In this document: one piece after another, positions 61,732-64,000 of the stretch | How positions within the stretch are numbered: the first letter of the stretch is position 1 | Layout: each line of letters starts with the position of its first letter | Notes under the pieces: model-generated | What the model saw: only the letters and a program-made list of their open reading frames with translations | Told to the model about the DNA's origin: nothing | Database searches by the model: none | Program-made: the position numbers and the translations under genes | Assembly: GCA_025916135.1 (NCBI GenBank) | Contig: CP104793.1 | Span: forward strand, 1,054,001 to 1,118,000 | Reading direction: 5' to 3' | From: Rhodobacteraceae bacterium D3-12 | GTDB lineage: Bacteria > Pseudomonadota > Alphaproteobacteria > Rhodobacterales > Rhodobacteraceae | DNA: 64,000 bases

Positions 61732-62226
61732 ATGAAGACGATACTTCTTTCGGGTGCATTGTTGTTGGCCGGGGCCGGGATGGCGGCGGCGGACATGTCG
61801 GTGAGCTTGCAAGGTGGCTGGACCGGGAAGGCCGTGCCCAAGGGCCAGCAATGCACGCTGCATGGGGGCAAGGGCGCGACGCCGCCGATGAAGGTGACGG
61901 GGTTGCCCGCCGGGACGGCTGCGATTTTGGTCGAATATGACGACAAATCCTATAGCCCGTTGTCCAGAAACGGTGGTCACGGGTCGTTGATCTATCCGGC
62001 GAAGGGGTCGAGCGCGACTTTGCCATCGGTGCCGGGCCTGACCAACAAGTTGCCGCATGGTGTGAAGGTTCACAAGAAGGCGCGCGGCACGGGCAAATAC
62101 GCCTCGAAAGGGTATTTGCCGCCCTGTTCCGGGGGCAAGGGCAACAAGTATACCGCGACGCTGAAGGCGATTGGCGCCAACGGTAAAACGCTGGAGAAAA
62201 AGACGATCACCATCGGGCGGTATTGA
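61732..62226 (+). CDS. Secreted PEBP-like protein
   Basis: A 164-residue protein with a signal peptide (MKTILLSGALLLAGAGMAAA) and a body with TPPMKVTGLPAGTAAILVEYDD, which resembles the core of the YbhB/PEBP family, and a C-terminal LKAIGANGKTLEK. The similarity is distant. The ATG at 61732 follows GGGAGA. It is monocistronic and ends at a bidirectional terminator. The ligand is unknown. Confidence 0.72.
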   Translation: MKTILLSGALLLAGAGMAAADMSVSLQGGWTGKAVPKGQQCTLHGGKGATPPMKVTGLPAGTAAILVEYDDKSYSPLSRNGGHGSLIYPAKGSSATLPSVPGLTNKLPHGVKVHKKARGTGKYASKGYLPPCSGGKGNKYTATLKAIGANGKTLEKKTITIGRY

Positions 62227-62272
62227 GCCGGTCGCGGCGGGTTTTGGCCGCGTTAAGCCGCTGTGAAAAGCA

Positions 62273-62308
62273 CAAGGCCCCGGTGCGATACCGGGGCCTT
62301 GTTTTGTT
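62273..62308. terminator. Bidirectional terminator between the PEBP-like gene and ilvC
   Basis: A perfect 12-bp stem CAAGGCCCCGGT / ACCGGGGCCTTG with GCGAT in the loop is followed on the plus strand by TTTTGTT. The minus strand has a shorter T/A tract, so it can also stop ilvC transcripts. Confidence 0.88.
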
Positions 62309-62329
62309 GAGGTAACGGATCGCAAGGGA

Positions 62330-63943
<1,614 letters not shown>

Positions 63944-63987
63944 GTCGGGGCAGCATGAGGCGGGCCAGCATGACACGGGCTTATCTG

Positions 63988-64000
63988 AGGAGGCCAATAT
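63988..64000 (+). promoter_or_regulatory. Ribosome-binding site of a gene starting at the window edge
   Basis: AGGAGG at 63988-63993 is followed by CCAATAT at the end of the window, so a start codon probably falls at 63999 or beyond. The product cannot be seen. Confidence 0.5.

Overview
The window is chromosomal DNA of a GC-rich alphaproteobacterium. It is best read as a member of the Rhodobacterales, Roseobacter group. The evidence is the Roseobacter-type Tad pilus genes, the cytochrome oxidase block ctaC-ctaB-ctaG-coxC-surf1 running on into thrC, an M16 peptidase and an acetyltransferase, a Hint-domain protein, H-NOX/HNOBA signalling genes, and Lrp-type regulators beside amino-acid genes. 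I see no rRNA, tRNA, CRISPR array, insertion sequence or prophage.

Layout. 1-950: a truncated AAA ATPase. 950-2.5 kb: a GT-C-like membrane glycosyltransferase. 2.5-13.7 kb: a Tad (type IVb) pilus locus on the minus strand, split by intrinsic terminators into flp-flp-cpaB, cpaC-OmpA lipoprotein, cpaE-cpaF-tadB-tadC, and two TPR lipoproteins with the prepilin peptidase. 14-19.2 kb: a lytic transglycosylase and a set that looks like decaprenylphosphoryl-arabinose synthesis (UbiA/DPPR synthase, DprE1-like oxidase, DprE2-like reductase) with a flippase-like membrane domain. 19.3-29.4 kb: ketoacid CoA-transferase, L,D-transpeptidase, topA, dprA and smaller genes. 28.8-36.5 kb: the aa3 oxidase and thrC operon, read leftward. 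36.6-45.9 kb: tldD, apt/LysE/mtnP, a MerR-DUF2938 pair, SulP, and an H-NOX-like protein with a HNOBA-GGDEF diguanylate cyclase. 46-52.6 kb: proline and arginine catabolism (putR/putA, Lrp/arginase/ornithine cyclodeaminase). 53-64 kb: Hint protein, rpsD, hisC-prephenate dehydrogenase-extensin-like protein, folB-folP, a DMT transporter, a PEBP-like protein, ilvC and an Lrp regulator.

How it fits together. Arginase, cyclodeaminase and PutA convert arginine through ornithine and proline to glutamate, each step beside its own Lrp-type regulator. mtnP and apt salvage methylthioadenosine to AMP. The Tad genes encode most of a pilus machine, without TadE/F/G pseudopilins in view. The flanking lipid-linked pentose genes and GT-C protein suggest, as inference, a surface-glycosylation system beside the pilus.

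Main oddities. (1) The H-NOX-like sensor has proline where the haem-ligating histidine should be. (2) topA, coxC and surf1 each lack one base, coxC and surf1 within C-runs. The same kind of error could explain the in-frame flippase-DprE1 join. (3) A perfect CtrA-type box precedes the Hint gene. (4) Structured RNA candidates precede the Hint gene and rpsD. (5) The Flp pilins carry DW instead of the usual EY.
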